Source of the DNA: Opitutales bacterium UBA2995
GTDB taxonomy: Bacteria > Verrucomicrobiota > Verrucomicrobiia > Opitutales > UBA2995
NCBI GenBank assembly: GCA_002346535.1
Contig: DDZZ01000038.1
Location: 78,370 to 139,941, forward strand
DNA length: 61,572 bases
Direction: 5' to 3'
Made by a program: the position numbers and the translations under genes. Within the stretch, counting starts at the first letter, position 1, and each line of letters starts with the position of its first letter. The notes under the pieces were generated by a model, which ran no database searches, was not told the origin of the DNA, and worked only from the letters and a program-made list of their open reading frames with translations. Shown here in pieces: positions 8,346 through 17,290 of the stretch.

Positions 8346-11300
8346 TTACACAGCCCTGGCCAGCGCTTTATCCACATCGCGCAAACCAGTCCGCCCTTCC
8401 ACCAGGCTGACCCCCTGGATGCTGACCGAGCTCTCGATTTTATCCCACTCCACCAGGACCCTCACGCGTATGGCTTTGGAGCGAGATACCACATACGCCA
8501 TGCGCTTGTAAGCCTGTGGAAACAAAGTAACCTCGACTATACCAGTCTCGTCGGCAATGGACACGAATTTCATAGGCTTTCCGTTCACAGCTACGAAATT
8601 CCGAACCGCCACAATGACTCCGACAATGTCCACCTCGCGGCTCACATACTCGCCCAGGCGGTCGATGTTGACTGTACTGACCCGATCGATGCCCTCCAGC
8701 CATAAGGCAAAAGGCGATTGAGTAATGGAATAATCTAGCAGTTCCGCCTCCCACCGTGCGAATACTTCCGGCTCCTCTGACTGGAATGGAAATGGCTCCT
8801 TCGTCGGCTCGGGTTCAAGCAGGCGCTCGCTTCGCTCCACGTAGGCTTCCCTCCGGTAGTGTTCGGCACGCCAGACCGCCTCGTAGCGGTTTTCAAAAAA
8901 GGAGTGCAGGGCTCCCGACTTGGCCAAAAGCAGCAAATCAGCCTGATCGGGCAGCACCCGCACTAAAAAATCATCCCAGTCGCGAAAGGCTCCTATCTCC
9001 AATTCCAATTTCCATGTATCCAGAAACTTGTTACTAAGACCTTTGACACGGGAAAGCGGATAGAGGACGGCACCCTCGCGAAACCAAAATATATACACTG
9101 GGCGCGTCAAGTCCGGCAGTTCGAACCGGTAGCCCCGGCGCAACAATTCCAACATGTAGACCAGCGCACTGTAGAAGCCCCGTCCGCTTTGCAGGACAGC
9201 AGTGAGAAAGTAGCCAGGATAATGCTTTTTCAGGTACGCTCCCTGAAAAGCCTCCACGGCGTAAGCCGCGCCGTGGGCCTTGTTGAACATGTAGCCGGAA
9301 AATTCCGATAGCAGCTTCCACACGACATCGATGGCTGCCTCGTCCCTACCCCGATCCTGCGCACAGGCATAGAATTCATCCTTCAAGTCCTGCATGTCCC
9401 AACCCTTCAGTTTCTTGATGAGAATGCGGCGTAGTAAATCAGCCCGGCCTAGGGCCATACCGGCCCAATGGTGCGAAACCAGCAGGATGTGCTCCTCGTA
9501 AACCATGAGCCCAAAACAGTCGTTCAGGATAGGCTCCAGATCGGGGTGAACATACTTCGCCTCCTCCTGCCCTAAGTAACGCCGGGCAAACAAAGTCTTT
9601 TTGTCCTCGTTGGCTGCGCCGGGACGAATCACCGAAACCACTCCGACCAGACAATCGATGTCTGCGCAACGGCACATCTTTAACAAACTGGTCATGGCAG
9701 GAGACTCGATATGAAACACTCCCCTCGCCTCTCCCTGGGCCATCATCTCGAAGACCTCCGCATCGTAGTAATCGATGTTCTCCAAGGGTTCCAATACGCC
9801 AAGCTCCTCTCGTAGGTTTTCGCAAGTATCGCGAAGGACACTGAGCCCAGCCTGCCCCAAAAGATCGAGCTTGAGCAACCCCAGATCTTCCACCGAGTCC
9901 ATAGACATCTGCGTCATCATGAACCCCTTGTGAGACGACAGCAGGGGCATGAAGTCCGTAAGCGGCCGGTCGGCGACGATAATCCCGCATGGATGCATCA
10001 TTGGGTGCCGAGGCAATCCATCCAGCCGCATCGCTACCTTCAAAATCGATTCAAAACGTTCCTCATGTTTCAGGTGTTTGTTTTCCTGGTAATCGTCCCG
10101 CTTGTACATCAGATCGGCCATACCATTGTAGGGTATGTAGCGCGTCATGTAGCGCGCCTCATTCTCGGATACACCCATCGTCTTGGCTACATCGGTAATG
10201 GCCGCTCGGCTCTTAAAGGTACTGAACCCACCAATCATGGCGACGTAATCGGCACCGTACCGGTCGTAGACATACCGAATGACTTCGTCCCGCCGGTCCC
10301 AGGGCAAATCCAGGTCAATGTCCGGCAGCTTGGAGTGCTTGAGCCGTTCCCGGTTCAGGAAGCGTTCAAAATTCAGCCCAAAACGAAACGGGCAAACGTT
10401 GCTCACACCCAGACTGTAGCACACCAGACTTCCAGCGGCGCTCCCGCGCGCCAACACAGAAATGTTTCGCTCGGTGCAAGCCAACACGATGTCGTAGAAA
10501 ATAAGAAAGTACCCCGCGTATCCCGTTTCCCGGATAAGCGCCAATTCGCGCTGAATCCGTGCCAACAACTCCGCCCGCGACGGTTTGTTTTTCCAGGGAT
10601 AAGACTCTTTTACATAACGCAGGACAATGCCGCGTAAACAAAGGTACCTCAGCACCCGAAAATCCCGCTCGCTTTGCTCTTCTGCTGTTTCCTCCGCTTC
10701 GCTTCCGTACTCACCGGCTTCTTCCGCAGCTATGAGAAATTTGTCCGTGTTCTCCTCTTCAAAACGGCTCGCTCGGCGATCGATCCCTACCTTTTCTATC
10801 AAACCCCCGCCACTCGCCTCACATCGTTCGTCCCCTTCGAAACAGCTTTGCTGCGAAGGCCACGCCGTCATGTCGCGCCGAAGCTCTTGAGCGAAGAAGG
10901 AAGCTTCGCATGAGCGAAGGCGGGCGCCACGTTCCTTCACATGCGGTAACCAAAGTTTGCCGTAGGTGAAATCAAAGTCACAGGCTTCGGCAAATTTGCG
11001 GGTCTGCTTCAGCACGCGCGGGACTTTACCAAACCGGTGCCTCAGGGCCTCGGCTGCTATGAATGCGTAGTCGCCGGTAACCAGTTTGTCCGGATGTGCC
11101 TGTTGGACCCGGGTCAATGTGCCGATGGCTTGCAACACCTTCAAAACGCTCCACTGCTCCCGCGTTACACAACGCGCACCTCCCATGGCCACCCACCGAT
11201 CCGTCAGGGACGACAACTCGCGATAGACCCTCCTTTGTAGCTCCTGCTCCCTCGTAGTGTTCCATTGCAACTCGATCCATATTTCCGGACCGAGTTGCTT

Positions 11301-11729
11301 CAGACACAAGTCCCAGGTACGCTTCCAGGCAATCCAGTCGCTAGTTTGCGGAGAAACATCGCGCTCCGGCACGGGACGAACCGAGAGGTGGAAACAACCC
11401 CCGAACTCCCTCCAAAAAAACTGAAACGCCGCCAGTGGAATGTACTTTCCCTTCATCTGCCACAACGAGAGGTAGCGTGAGAGCACCTGATAACCGTCGA
11501 CATTCTTGACCGTCAACTGAATCTCTCCCAATTCCTCAACAGTCAACCGGCAACCAAAAACCGGCTGCACTTCCACGCGCCGACAAGCCTGAGAAAACTC
11601 GACCGCACCCCAGAAGCCACCCACGTCGGCAATGCCAACCGTACGATAGCCCAAGTGATAGGCCAGCTCCGCCAACTCCGGAGGTGAGAGCAAAGAGCCG
11701 TAAAACGAGTGAAAACCATAATTTCCCAA
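8346..11729 (-). CDS. DNA polymerase III alpha-type polymerase (DnaE family, DnaE2-like)
   Basis: C-family replicative-type polymerase. From the TTG at 11729 it is 1127 residues; an ATG at 11879 exists but would overlap the opposite gene at 11833 and lies before the PHP domain. Order: PHP domain, palm with ARGSAAGSLVCYSLG and the catalytic LPDIDLDLPWDRRDE, fingers with LLKLDLLGQAGL, helix-hairpin region, then an OB fold (GVIVAVRNFVAVNGKPMKF). In PHP the metal-binding HxH and TDH motifs are degenerate (FHSFYG, IADVGG), so nuclease activity is unlikely. Whether it is the main replicase or an error-prone DnaE2 cannot be settled; no imuB or lexA is in view. A roughly 90-residue insertion with a palindromic repeat lies at about 10660-10930. 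The gene looks GC-richer than its neighbours. Confidence 0.88.
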   Translation of the reverse strand: MGNYGFHSFYGSLLSPPELAELAYHLGYRTVGIADVGGFWGAVEFSQACRRVEVQPVFGCRLTVEELGEIQLTVKNVDGYQVLSRYLSLWQMKGKYIPLAAFQFFWREFGGCFHLSVRPVPERDVSPQTSDWIAWKRTWDLCLKQLGPEIWIELQWNTTREQELQRRVYRELSSLTDRWVAMGGARCVTREQWSVLKVLQAIGTLTRVQQAHPDKLVTGDYAFIAAEALRHRFGKVPRVLKQTRKFAEACDFDFTYGKLWLPHVKERGARLRSCEASFFAQELRRDMTAWPSQQSCFEGDERCEASGGGLIEKVGIDRRASRFEEENTDKFLIAAEEAGEYGSEAEETAEEQSERDFRVLRYLCLRGIVLRYVKESYPWKNKPSRAELLARIQRELALIRETGYAGYFLIFYDIVLACTERNISVLARGSAAGSLVCYSLGVSNVCPFRFGLNFERFLNRERLKHSKLPDIDLDLPWDRRDEVIRYVYDRYGADYVAMIGGFSTFKSRAAITDVAKTMGVSENEARYMTRYIPYNGMADLMYKRDDYQENKHLKHEERFESILKVAMRLDGLPRHPMMHPCGIIVADRPLTDFMPLLSSHKGFMMTQMSMDSVEDLGLLKLDLLGQAGLSVLRDTCENLREELGVLEPLENIDYYDAEVFEMMAQGEARGVFHIESPAMTSLLKMCRCADIDCLVGVVSVIRPGAANEDKKTLFARRYLGQEEAKYVHPDLEPILNDCFGLMVYEEHILLVSHHWAGMALGRADLLRRILIKKLKGWDMQDLKDEFYACAQDRGRDEAAIDVVWKLLSEFSGYMFNKAHGAAYAVEAFQGAYLKKHYPGYFLTAVLQSGRGFYSALVYMLELLRRGYRFELPDLTRPVYIFWFREGAVLYPLSRVKGLSNKFLDTWKLELEIGAFRDWDDFLVRVLPDQADLLLLAKSGALHSFFENRYEAVWRAEHYRREAYVERSERLLEPEPTKEPFPFQSEEPEVFARWEAELLDYSITQSPFALWLEGIDRVSTVNIDRLGEYVSREVDIVGVIVAVRNFVAVNGKPMKFVSIADETGIVEVTLFPQAYKRMAYVVSRSKAIRVRVLVEWDKIESSVSIQGVSLVEGRTGLRDVDKALARAV
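10805..10930. repeat. Palindromic repeat-like insertion inside the polymerase gene
   Basis: Two nested palindromes lie here. The first is CCTTCG-AAA-CAGC-TTT-GCTG-CGAAGG near 10836-10861. The second pairs CGAAGCT with AGCTTCG around 10882-10911 and encloses the phrase GAGCGAAGAAGG. Translation stays open on the minus strand and gives a Cys/Arg-rich peptide (RLRSCEASFFAQELRRDMTA) that has no place in DnaE-family polymerases. It sits in the variable linker between the PHP domain and the palm. The pattern resembles Rickettsia-type palindromic elements that insert in frame. Copy number elsewhere in the genome cannot be seen. Confidence 0.6.
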
Positions 11730-11832
11730 ACTTTCGATAGTGAATAAATGTTCACTAACCCAGTCCGTTTCAAGTAAAACATTCCGTGTATTAAGCTTGT
11801 CTCCGAGAAGACTAAAAAATGATGGTACTCTG

Positions 11833-12156
11833 ATGAAGCGACCAAAAGGTGTACAGATAATCGGACAGGAAATTGCCATTCTCTGGCAGGATGGCGAGGA
11901 GGACTATTTTCCTATGGCCTTTCTTAGGGAGTTCTCACCAAGCGCGGAAAACATTGGAGAAATGGATATCCTCGGCAACGTTCACGGGGGAACAGGCCCA
12001 CAAAAGTACCCGGGCGTGACCGTGCAAAGCTGGGGATTTATGGGTAACTATGCCATTCGCTTCGATTTCAGTGACGGACATGATACCGGCCTTTATAGCT
12101 ACGACTATCTGATAGGACTGAGGGAGCACCTAAAGGATTGGTCTGTTGAGGAGTAA
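11833..12156 (+). CDS. DUF971 family protein (gamma-butyrobetaine hydroxylase N-terminal-like)
   Basis: The protein is 107 residues from the ATG at 11833; a longer frame back to 11740 encodes nothing family-like. Features of DUF971 are visible: AILWQDGEEDYFPMAFLREFSPSA, then VQSWGFMGNYAIRFDFSDGHDTGLYSYDYLIGL. The same small domain occurs at the N-terminus of gamma-butyrobetaine hydroxylase and stands alone in many bacteria, sometimes beside Fe-S cluster genes. No cysteine cluster is seen here and the function is not established. It is divergent from the polymerase gene, with which it shares about 100 bp of upstream DNA if the polymerase uses the TTG start. Confidence 0.82.
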   Translation: MKRPKGVQIIGQEIAILWQDGEEDYFPMAFLREFSPSAENIGEMDILGNVHGGTGPQKYPGVTVQSWGFMGNYAIRFDFSDGHDTGLYSYDYLIGLREHLKDWSVEE

Positions 12157-12296
12157 GGCAGTCAGGTGGAATCTTTTCAGGAAATCTCTGAGTCAAATCA
12201 ATAGCTTAACTTTTCCCAACAAGCCCGGCGATTCAGATGGAAAAATCCTGCGTTTGGAAAGTTGCCTGACACCCGAAAACTGAACACTGAAATCTA

Positions 12297-13067
12297 CTAA
12301 TACACGCCCCGCTCGCTGGTCTCCATGAATTCGAAAAAGATCTTGGCCCTGGGGTGGTCGGCAAAGTTGGAGGAAGTTGCAAGTTTCATGGCCTGTTTTC
12401 GATTCAAGCCCTCGCGATAAAAGGTTTTGTAGAGAAACTTGACGACCGTCATGTCCTCTTTGGTAAATCCGTGTCGTTCCAGACCAACCTTGTTAAAGAA
12501 TTTCACCTCAGGGTCTCGTCCATCGACCAGCATGTAAGGGGGCACGTCTTTCACGGTCTTCGACATTCCCCCTATAAAACAATAGTCACCAAAACGGCAG
12601 AATTGATGCCCGGCAGCACCCCAGGAAATAATTACGTGGTCTCCCACGGTACAATGACCGGCTAGTGCATTTTGACCACTCATAATCAAGTGGTCGGCAA
12701 TCACGCAATCGTGCGCCACATGCGCATAGGCTAAAAAAGTATTATGACTGCCAATTTTGGTAAAGCCGCCGTCTTTGGTTCCTGAATGGATCGAAGTAAA
12801 CTCGCGAAAGACATTGTTGTTCCCGACCCGCAGGCCAGGTTTGCCTCCCTCAAATTTCAGGTCCTGGGTTTTCGTGCCCACACAGGCGTAGGGGTACACT
12901 TCATTATCCTCTCCCAGAAAGGTATAACCCTCCACCGTGGCATGGTGAAAAACCTTGGTGTTCTTGCCCACAGTTACCTCTGAACCTACAAAGGCATAGG
13001 CACCCACCTCAGCACTTTCATCAATCGTCGCGCCCGGTTCAACAACAGCAGTCGGATGTACGCTCAC
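12297..13067 (-). CDS. lpxA: UDP-N-acetylglucosamine acyltransferase LpxA
   Basis: LpxA transfers a 3-hydroxyacyl chain from ACP to UDP-GlcNAc, the first step of lipid A synthesis. The 256-residue protein has the left-handed beta-helix hexapeptide repeats (VHPTAVVEPGATIDESAEVG onward), the catalytic His in AHVAHDC, and the C-terminal helical domain from about residue 190. The start is a GTG at 13067, 11 bp after the lpxC-fabZ stop on the same strand, so the two form an operon. With LpxC and the LptE-like lipoprotein it indicates an LPS-bearing outer membrane. Confidence 0.96.
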   Translation of the reverse strand: MSVHPTAVVEPGATIDESAEVGAYAFVGSEVTVGKNTKVFHHATVEGYTFLGEDNEVYPYACVGTKTQDLKFEGGKPGLRVGNNNVFREFTSIHSGTKDGGFTKIGSHNTFLAYAHVAHDCVIADHLIMSGQNALAGHCTVGDHVIISWGAAGHQFCRFGDYCFIGGMSKTVKDVPPYMLVDGRDPEVKFFNKVGLERHGFTKEDMTVVKFLYKTFYREGLNRKQAMKLATSSNFADHPRAKIFFEFMETSERGVY

Positions 13068-13078
13068 GCCAAGTGCTT

Positions 13079-14419
13079 CTAAAGGTTCTCCTCAGGAATC
13101 AGGGTAAACATCATATCCATTGAGGATACCACCTTCCCATTGACCTTACAGTTCGCAGAGGCGGTCCCGATCTTATTTGCTTTCAGCTTCAATATTTTGG
13201 CTTCAATCACCAATTGGTCACCAGGAGTAACCACCTTGCGCAGTTTCACTTTGTCGGCATTTGCAAAGAGAGGAACCTTACCTTCGCCACCGCACAACAA
13301 CAACATCAGCACACCGGCCGCTTGGGCCATGGCTTCTATTTGCAAAACCCCCGGCATGATCGGATTACCCGGATAATGACCGGTAAAATGTGGCTCGTTC
13401 ACCGTTACGTTCTTCACCGCAACAAGCTCTGTCTTGTCCTCCTTAACTTCCAGAACCCGGTCTACCATTAAAAACGGATAACGGTGTGGAAGCAGATTAA
13501 GTAGCTGTTGAATATTGAGCTCAGATACATCGGGCAATGCTTCCGGCGGCTCCGATTTTATTGCGACCTTCTTCGGCGAATCTTTCGTTTCGGCCACCAT
13601 TTTGCCATGGATGGCCCGTGTCAGTTTTGCGTTTATGGCATGACCGGGAATCAATCCAACGATGTGGGCCTTAATGGGTTTTCCCAAAAGGAAGATGTCC
13701 CCTATGATGTCGAGGATCTTATGCCGAACCATCTCATCGGAGAATCGAAGGGGTTCTTTGGAAAGTATTTTGTCACCCTTGATGACCACGGCACAGTCGA
13801 GGCTTCCACCCTTAATTTTTCCCATTTTTAAAAGCGGCTCAATCTCCTCGTAAATGGTGAAGGTTCGGGCCGCCGCTATCTGGGTAGCGTACGAATCAGG
13901 GTCAATATCGATCGAAAGGTGCTGGGTGTGCACGGATTTTGTATCCGTCGAAGTACAGGTGACCTTGAATCCGTCATAGGGCAAGGCTAGGAGAGAACGG
14001 TTGCCATCGGATACGGACACCGGTTCTTTCAGCTCATAAAATTCGCGGTCTTTTCTCTGGCTGACAGGCTCAGCCTCCAAAACCATGTTCAGGTATTGCT
14101 TGGCAGAACCGTCGAAGACAGGAAGCTCGTTTCCATCCACCTCAACAAGCACATTGTCGATACCCATGCCGTTGAGGACGCTCATAAGGTGTTCGGTCAT
14201 CTCAACCTTCGTGTATCCATCGGACACAGTCGTGCTTCGCACCACCTCAGATACACTATCAATGGATGCTTTGACCTCGGGTTTGCCATAGAGATCGATC
14301 CGCCGAAAAACCACGCCATGATCTTCAGGAGCGGGTTTCAAGGTGAGGGTAACATCTTCGCCAGTATGAACAGCTTTACCCTTGGCGGTCACTTCTCGCA
14401 AGATGGACCTTTGTTTCAT
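13079..14419 (-). CDS. lpxC-fabZ: Bifunctional LpxC deacetylase / FabZ dehydratase
   Basis: This fusion is 446 residues from the ATG at 14419, which has an AAGGA ribosome site about 9 nt upstream; the longer open frame to 14545 has no family match and would reach into efp. Residues 1-275 are LpxC, the committed step of lipid A synthesis, with zinc ligands His77 (EHLMS), His233 and Asp237 (VRHKILDIIGD) and catalytic His260 (PGHAINAKL). Residues about 305-446 are FabZ, the 3-hydroxyacyl-ACP dehydratase, with the opening LLPHRYPFLMVDRV and catalytic His348 and Glu362. Fused LpxC-FabZ is known in Bacteroidetes and some other phyla. It couples competing uses of 3-hydroxyacyl-ACP in one polypeptide. 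Confidence 0.96.
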   Translation of the reverse strand: MKQRSILREVTAKGKAVHTGEDVTLTLKPAPEDHGVVFRRIDLYGKPEVKASIDSVSEVVRSTTVSDGYTKVEMTEHLMSVLNGMGIDNVLVEVDGNELPVFDGSAKQYLNMVLEAEPVSQRKDREFYELKEPVSVSDGNRSLLALPYDGFKVTCTSTDTKSVHTQHLSIDIDPDSYATQIAAARTFTIYEEIEPLLKMGKIKGGSLDCAVVIKGDKILSKEPLRFSDEMVRHKILDIIGDIFLLGKPIKAHIVGLIPGHAINAKLTRAIHGKMVAETKDSPKKVAIKSEPPEALPDVSELNIQQLLNLLPHRYPFLMVDRVLEVKEDKTELVAVKNVTVNEPHFTGHYPGNPIMPGVLQIEAMAQAAGVLMLLLCGGEGKVPLFANADKVKLRKVVTPGDQLVIEAKILKLKANKIGTASANCKVNGKVVSSMDMMFTLIPEENL

Positions 14420-14532
14420 GGGGGGTATCCTTAGAATTAAACTGGAAAAGGGAAGCACCAATTTTGGCGATTCTGAGCGGTTGACAAGGAGGATGGAGAA
14501 ATCTACAGAACCCGGTTTTAATTCAGATACAT

Positions 14533-15090
14533 ATGGCATCACCAACAGATATTCGCAAGGGCCGTGTCATGGATTACCACGGCATCCCTCATCTCGTTTT
14601 AGACATGATTCACCGTACCCAGGGCCGGGGCTCAGGATGGGTTCAAGCTACTCTGCGAAATCTGAAGACAGGCAGTAGCTCGACCGTCAAATTTCGCAGT
14701 AGCGAGAACGTCGAGTTCATGCATACGGAGGTCCAGAAACTTGAATTCAGCTACGACGATCCATCCGGCTACTTTTTCATGGATCTCGAAACGTATGAGA
14801 CCGTGGAAATTCCCTTGGAGGCGGCAGAATCGATCAAAGAATTTCTAGTTCCGGGCAACATGTATGACCTGCTTTATGTAGATGGAACACCAATCGATGT
14901 AAACTTGCCCAGTTCGGTAGAAATGGAAATTACCGAGGCTCCGGAAGGATTACGCGGCGACACCGCCAGCGCAGCCACAAAGGCCGCGACTACCGAATCG
15001 GGCCTTGTCATTCAGGTGCCTCTATTCGTGAAGGTTGGGGACCGAGTAAAAATCAATACAGCGGACAAATCTTATACAGGTCGAGTATAG
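14533..15090 (+). CDS. efp: Translation elongation factor P, Arg32 type
   Basis: EF-P binds ribosomes stalled at polyproline stretches. The 185-residue length and three beta-domain order fit: MASPTDIRKGRV, YDDPSGYFFMDLETYETVEIP in the middle, and a C-terminal GDRVKINTADKSYTGRV. The tip loop, usually KPGKG with Lys34, reads TQGRGSG here, putting Arg at position 32. Arg32 is the residue that EarP rhamnosylates in other bacteria, so an arginine-type or unmodified EF-P is likely. It is divergent from lpxC-fabZ with 113 bp between the starts. Confidence 0.94.
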   Translation: MASPTDIRKGRVMDYHGIPHLVLDMIHRTQGRGSGWVQATLRNLKTGSSSTVKFRSSENVEFMHTEVQKLEFSYDDPSGYFFMDLETYETVEIPLEAAESIKEFLVPGNMYDLLYVDGTPIDVNLPSSVEMEITEAPEGLRGDTASAATKAATTESGLVIQVPLFVKVGDRVKINTADKSYTGRV

Positions 15091-15116
15091 GCAGGACTCA
15101 GCCATTGTTCGAGACG

Positions 15117-15545
15117 CTATTCACATACACTGAGAAAAGCCACGCAATCATTTCCCGCCTCCAAATGGAGCCCTCCGGTTAAAAATTCGAATATTTCAAA
15201 ACCATCCGCTCCTCCATTATTAGTAGTAATAATTTGAGAACTTTCGAAAAGAACGCTACCAACAGCTTTGTCTACCTCCCAATCCATTACATAGAATGCA
15301 AACTTGCCCGGTGATGGATCTGCCGGACCTGAACCAAGATCATCGAGATAATAGGTCCAGGAATCCAAAATGGTGTAGATAGGATCAACTGTAAAAATTT
15401 GACCGACCGTGGCAAACCCGGCCTCTCCAAAACTCCCGACCAATTGAGAGCCGTCCCACAAGGAGACCGTATCGATCAGCTGACTAAAACTAATCCCGAG
15501 AATGAGTAAAGCAATTATTAAGAGTTTGTTGCGAACGAAGCGCAA
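15117..15545 (-). pseudogene. Truncated secreted beta-rich protein
   Basis: The frame encodes 142 residues from a TTG at 15545. It has a signal peptide (LLIIALLILGISFS), then a beta-rich region with FATVGQIFTV, LDSWTYYLDDLG, FAFYVMDWE, SSQIITTNNGG and FEIFEFLTGG. This resembles exported proteins, often with PEP-CTERM tails, that run on well past the final VAFLSV block. Here the frame stops immediately after it, 27 bp from the end of efp, and the downstream codons do not continue the fold or give a sorting tail. I read it as the N-terminal remnant of a longer secreted protein. A short functional form cannot be excluded. Confidence 0.5.
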
Positions 15546-15756
15546 GGCTTCAAAGAAATCACGGGGTTAATACGTTTCCTAATAAGAAAAGAAATAAGCA
15601 CTAAACTCAATACGGAGATGATCCAAATTGTCAATTTAGTGGATTACCCGAGGAATAGCCTAATGTGGTACCACTATAAAATGCCGTCTAAGGAAAGTAT
15701 AAATAACCTGCGTGCGTACGGTCGCGCTACCGAATACCGGAAACTTACAAATCCAA

Positions 15757-17100
15757 CTAAGCCACACGCTCCACAATGAGCTGCGGCGGATTGGGTCGCT
15801 TGGGGGCCAGGCGGTAAGCCTGCTTGAAGTATTCAAGCGTGCTTTCCAATTTTGCCTCGTCGTTGTAATGGATCATCATCAGTGGCTCACCCTGTTTAAC
15901 TTGGGTGCCCACTTTCTTAATTTCCGAAACACCGACAGCCGGATCGACATGTTTTTTGCGACTTCCACGGTTTGCACCGAGCAATTGCACACCCCGGGCA
16001 ATCATACCGGCGTTGATCGTGTGTACATAACCACGTTTAGGCGCCGGAAGTTTTCGGATGTGTTTTGCAGTGGGAAACTTATCTGGATCGTCGATGTAAC
16101 TTGCGTCCCCACCTTGAGCTTCAATCAGTTCCTTAAATTTGGCCAAGGCAGAGCCATCGGCAAGATGTCGCTGTACGGTTTGTTTAGCCGACAGTGTAGA
16201 GCCCGCAACACCCGCCAAACGGACAATTTCCATGCCGAGCTTCAGAACCAACTCCTGTAAATCCTCAGGACCTTCACCTTTCAGTAGCTCAATTGCCTCG
16301 CGAATTTCAAGCGCCGTACCAACAGTATCGCCCAAGGGTTGGTTCATATCGGTCACCAGGGCTACACAGCGCCGTTTCAAAGAACGGCCAACACGTGTAA
16401 TCGAACGAGCCAGTTGACGTGCCTGCTCGACATCTTTGATAAAAGAACCATTGCCCCACTTTACATCGACCACGAGGCCCTCGGCACCTTCGGCGAGCTT
16501 TTTACTCAGGACGCTTCCGGTGATAAGGGGCAGACTCGGAATGGTGGCCGTATTTTGCCGCAGGCGATAAAGGGTACCATCGACTGGAGCAATTTCAGTG
16601 CTTTGATCAGCGATTGTACATCCCGTTGTTTTCAGCTGCTCAACGAAAGCATCCAGATCCATAATACTATCGAATCCAGGGATCGCATCTAATTTGTCGA
16701 GACTGCTGATGAGAAATTCTTCGTCTTGGCTCACCATCATAGGCATCACCACACCACAAGCCACTGACAATGGGGTTAGAACCAGAGAGGTTTTGTCCCC
16801 AACTCCGCCAGTTGAATATTTGTCAATCTTTGGACGGGAAATTTTGGAAAGATCGACCACCTCACCGGATAGCATCATCTCCTCAGCCAATATGGCGGTT
16901 TCCTGCGCGGACATGCCCTGGAAGTAAATCGCCATCGCAAGTGCTGCCATTTGATACTCAGGGAGTTTCTTATCCAACAAGGAATCGACAATAAATCGAA
17001 TCTCCTCCTGGGAAAACTCTCCGCCATCGCGTTTTTTCTCTACCAAATAGGCATAAGACGGCTTAATAAACTTCTTAGGTGCTAAAATCTTTTTTCTCAT
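15757..17100 (-). CDS. Pyrimidine-nucleoside/thymidine phosphorylase homologue lacking the signature motif
   Basis: The 447-residue protein follows the DeoA/Pdp family along its length: EEIRFIVDSLLDKKLPEYQMAALAMAIYFQGM, the phosphate-binding KYSTGGVGDKTSLVL, PLITGSVLSKKLAEGAEGLVVDVK, DMNQPLGDTVGTALEIREAI and the C-terminal hammerhead domain. The family signature SGRGLGHTGGT, which carries the catalytic His, is replaced in frame and without length change by VSQDEEFLISS before the conserved LDKLDAIPGF. A LRDVTAT-type block also changed to LRQNTAT. Pyrimidine-nucleoside phosphorolysis is therefore doubtful; a different substrate or a non-catalytic role is possible. ATG at 17100; single gene, divergent from argS. 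Confidence 0.85.
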   Translation of the reverse strand: MRKKILAPKKFIKPSYAYLVEKKRDGGEFSQEEIRFIVDSLLDKKLPEYQMAALAMAIYFQGMSAQETAILAEEMMLSGEVVDLSKISRPKIDKYSTGGVGDKTSLVLTPLSVACGVVMPMMVSQDEEFLISSLDKLDAIPGFDSIMDLDAFVEQLKTTGCTIADQSTEIAPVDGTLYRLRQNTATIPSLPLITGSVLSKKLAEGAEGLVVDVKWGNGSFIKDVEQARQLARSITRVGRSLKRRCVALVTDMNQPLGDTVGTALEIREAIELLKGEGPEDLQELVLKLGMEIVRLAGVAGSTLSAKQTVQRHLADGSALAKFKELIEAQGGDASYIDDPDKFPTAKHIRKLPAPKRGYVHTINAGMIARGVQLLGANRGSRKKHVDPAVGVSEIKKVGTQVKQGEPLMMIHYNDEAKLESTLEYFKQAYRLAPKRPNPPQLIVERVA

Positions 17101-17268
17101 AGATAGCGTTTATAGGACAGTTTGCGGAGCCTACTTATCAATATTGTAAACTTTTAATTAGTAAATAATTAGGGGCCTCCTGTCGAGCATATTCTATTTG
17201 AGAGAGACATTTTTACATGAACCTGCGGAGCCCTTTTTCGAAGAAAATCTAATCTTGCAGTTTTGAAA

Positions 17269-17289
17269 GCACCATCCATTGGTTGGTGC
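17269..17289 (+). promoter_or_regulatory. Hairpin directly before the argS start
   Basis: GCACCA at 17269-17274 pairs with TGGTGC at 17284-17289, and inner bases can extend the stem. The hairpin ends one base before the ATG at 17291 and no purine-rich ribosome site is visible, so it may modulate initiation. Alternatively translation starts at the TTG inside the hairpin (17279). The hairpin is seen directly; its role is inference. Confidence 0.3.
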
Positions 17290-17290
17290 G

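Noticed and set aside
9439..9990. Long open frame (183 codons) opposite/within the polymerase gene
   Set aside because: It is in another frame of the GC-rich polymerase gene and its residues are Arg/Gly-rich without domain pattern; a codon-bias shadow.
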